DNA from: Roseovarius sp. THAF9
GTDB taxonomy: Bacteria > Pseudomonadota > Alphaproteobacteria > Rhodobacterales > Rhodobacteraceae
NCBI RefSeq assembly: GCF_009363715.1
Contig: NZ_CP045404.1
Location: forward strand, 271,001-335,000
Direction: 5' to 3'
Length of the DNA stretch: 64,000 nucleotides
Positions 62,852 to 64,000 of this stretch are shown here, one piece after another. The notes beneath the pieces are model-generated. The model was not told the origin of the DNA. It did not search any database and was given only the letters and a program-made list of their open reading frames with translations. Position 1 is the stretch's first letter, and the number at the start of each line of letters is the position of its first letter. The translations under genes and the position numbers were made by a program.

Positions 62852-63757
62852 ATGGCCCATCGTTGGAAGAACACACTGCGCGACAAGGATGTGACCGACG
62901 AGGCCGCGTTCCTGAACCGGCGGCAGTTGATGGCCGGGGCCGCGGCGGGCATGGGGCTGGCCGGTATAGGCGCGGCCCAGGCGCGAGCGCAGGACTTGGA
63001 GCCGACCTCTTATGAGGATGTCACCACCTACAACAACTACTACGAGTTCGGCACTGGCAAGGGCGACCCGGTGAAGAATGCGCATATGCTTACGACCGAG
63101 CCGTGGAGCGTGACCATTGACGGGCTGGTGGACCGGCCCGGAAGCTATGCCTTCGAGGATATCATGGCCAGGATGACGGTGGAGGAGCGCATCTATCGCT
63201 TCCGCTGTGTCGAGGCGTGGTCGATGGTGGTGCCGTGGAACGGGTTCGAGCTGGCCGATCTGCTGGAGATGGCGGGCGTGCAGTCGAACGCCAAGTATGT
63301 CGCCTTCGAGACCGCGCTGCGCCCGGACGAGATGCCGGGGGTGAAATACCCGGTGCTGGACTGGCCCTATGTCGAGGGTCTGCGGCTGGACGAGGCGATG
63401 CATCCGCTGACGATCATGGCGACGGGGATTTACGGGAAAGAGATCCCGAACCAGAACGGCGCGCCGCTGCGGTTGGTGGTGCCGTGGAAATACGGCTTCA
63501 AGTCGATCAAGTCGATCGTGCGGATCACCCTGACCGAGGCCGAACCGCCGACCAGCTGGAACAAGGCGAACGCGCGGGAATACGGGTTCTACAGCAATGT
63601 GAACCCCGAGGTGGACCACCCGCGCTGGAGCCAGGCGAGCGAGCGGGTCATCGGATCGGGGCTGTTTGCGCGCCGGCAGGACACGCTGATGTTCAACGGG
63701 TATGCTGATGAGGTGGCCAGCCTTTATGCGGGGATGGATCTGAAGGCCAACTTCTGA
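62852..63757 (+). CDS. msrP: Protein-methionine-sulfoxide reductase catalytic subunit MsrP
   Basis: A 301-residue periplasmic molybdoenzyme (YedY family). The Tat signal [11 protein letters not shown] lies near 23-33. The molybdenum cofactor ligand cysteine is in [15 protein letters not shown] (Cys119), and the substrate-side [31 protein letters not shown] and [20 protein letters not shown] segments are typical. It repairs oxidised methionines in the envelope. The ATG at 62852 has AGAGGAGAG before it. The usual haem partner MsrQ is not seen next to it within the window. Confidence 0.95.
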   Translation: MAHRWKNTLRDKDVTDEAAFLNRRQLMAGAAAGMGLAGIGAAQARAQDLEPTSYEDVTTYNNYYEFGTGKGDPVKNAHMLTTEPWSVTIDGLVDRPGSYAFEDIMARMTVEERIYRFRCVEAWSMVVPWNGFELADLLEMAGVQSNAKYVAFETALRPDEMPGVKYPVLDWPYVEGLRLDEAMHPLTIMATGIYGKEIPNQNGAPLRLVVPWKYGFKSIKSIVRITLTEAEPPTSWNKANAREYGFYSNVNPEVDHPRWSQASERVIGSGLFARRQDTLMFNGYADEVASLYAGMDLKANF

Positions 63758-63762
63758 TGCGG

Positions 63763-64000
63763 TCAGGGCCCGAAAATGACCTGGTGCATGATGCGACCCG
63801 GCCAGAGGGTGAAAAGCCCCGCGCCGATCAGCGCGATGGCGAAAAGCTGTTGCATGGTGCGGCGGTGGGCGGTGATCTGTCCGGCCCATGCATAGTAGAG
63901 GCCAAGCGGTGCCGAGATCAGGACGATGACCGACAGGATGTGGATCGGGCTGAACGGGCCGATTACTTGCATCGTGTGGATCCACAAGCTGGATGCGGCG
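63763..64000 (-). CDS. DUF2306-like membrane protein, C-terminal part (runs off the window)
   Basis: The reverse strand is open from the window edge to the stop at 63763. The visible end (IGPFSPIHILSVIVLISAPLGLYYAWAGQITAHRRTMQQLFAIALIGAGLFTLWPGRIMHQVIF) has two or three helices and the IxAHRRxM motif common to DUF2306 proteins. The N-terminus is outside the window. It is convergent with msrP. Confidence 0.7.
   Translation of the reverse strand, partial: AASSLWIHTMQVIGPFSPIHILSVIVLISAPLGLYYAWAGQITAHRRTMQQLFAIALIGAGLFTLWPGRIMHQVIFGP

Overview
The window looks like the chromosome of a marine-type alphaproteobacterium of the Rhodobacterales (Roseobacter/Rhodobacter group). The DNA is GC-rich. 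Gene order and content fit this order: divergent tlpA/argH, then lipoprotein, DUF2834 and lysA; a DUF4175 (TIGR02302) protein; a zinc ribbon divergent from ftsEX; TCA-cycle genes strung together with small envelope genes; and ethylmalonyl-CoA pathway genes (mcl2, mch) between mdh and sdh. It is mostly ordinary core genome plus one accessory surface-glycan cluster. No phage, IS element, CRISPR array or integrase was seen.

Layout. 1-12.4 kb: end of ttcA, a membrane-anchored AraC regulator, tlpA, argH, lysA, DUF4175, an MJ0042 zinc-ribbon protein, ftsE-ftsX-plsC and a PPOX-fold protein. 12.4-13.2 kb: a gene-free stretch with diverged hairpin repeats. 13.2-27.9 kb, minus strand, in transcription order: a small secreted protein, mdh, a 505-residue secreted protein, sucC, a secreted ORF, sucD, DUF805, sucA, sucB, a nucleotidyltransferase, four small genes, lpd. 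28.1-37.7 kb, plus strand: mcl2, nnrU-like, DUF1737, mch, a response regulator, a vWA-like protein, sdhC, sdhD, sdhA, three envelope or methyltransferase genes, sdhB and a small gene, closed by a convergent marR-type gene. 38.2-49.4 kb: creD, a flavin dehydrogenase, a PLP decarboxylase with a structured leader and possible uORF, DUF1989, GFA, rpmJ, tRNA-Val(GAC), N-formylglutamate amidohydrolase, a HExxH protein, a beta-barrel protein, dinB and Nudix. 49.4-53.8 kb: pyrF, two small ORFs, two DnaA boxes and clpB with a heat-shock-type promoter. 54.1-60.4 kb: four co-directional glycan genes. 60.4-64 kb: fasciclin, an FMN glutamate-synthase-like protein, msrP and a partial DUF2306 gene.

How it works together. 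2-oxoglutarate dehydrogenase, succinyl-CoA synthetase, succinate dehydrogenase and malate dehydrogenase sit in two divergent blocks with Mch and Mcl2, which supply beta-methylmalyl-CoA and malate during acetate assimilation. The sucC and sdhC upstream regions both carry paired TGTGATCAC palindromes about two helical turns apart, suggesting one regulator for both blocks. A MarR-type gene just after the sdh operon is a candidate.

The least explained locus is 54.1-60.4 kb: a hydrolase-glycosyltransferase fusion, a sulfotransferase-like P-loop protein, a glycosyltransferase-methyltransferase fusion and an AsnB-like protein with a modified PP-loop. It is probably an undescribed decoration pathway for a surface polysaccharide or glycolipid.

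No similarity searches were run. Family names come from reading motifs and lengths, and start codons were chosen from ribosome binding sites, overlaps and family lengths.
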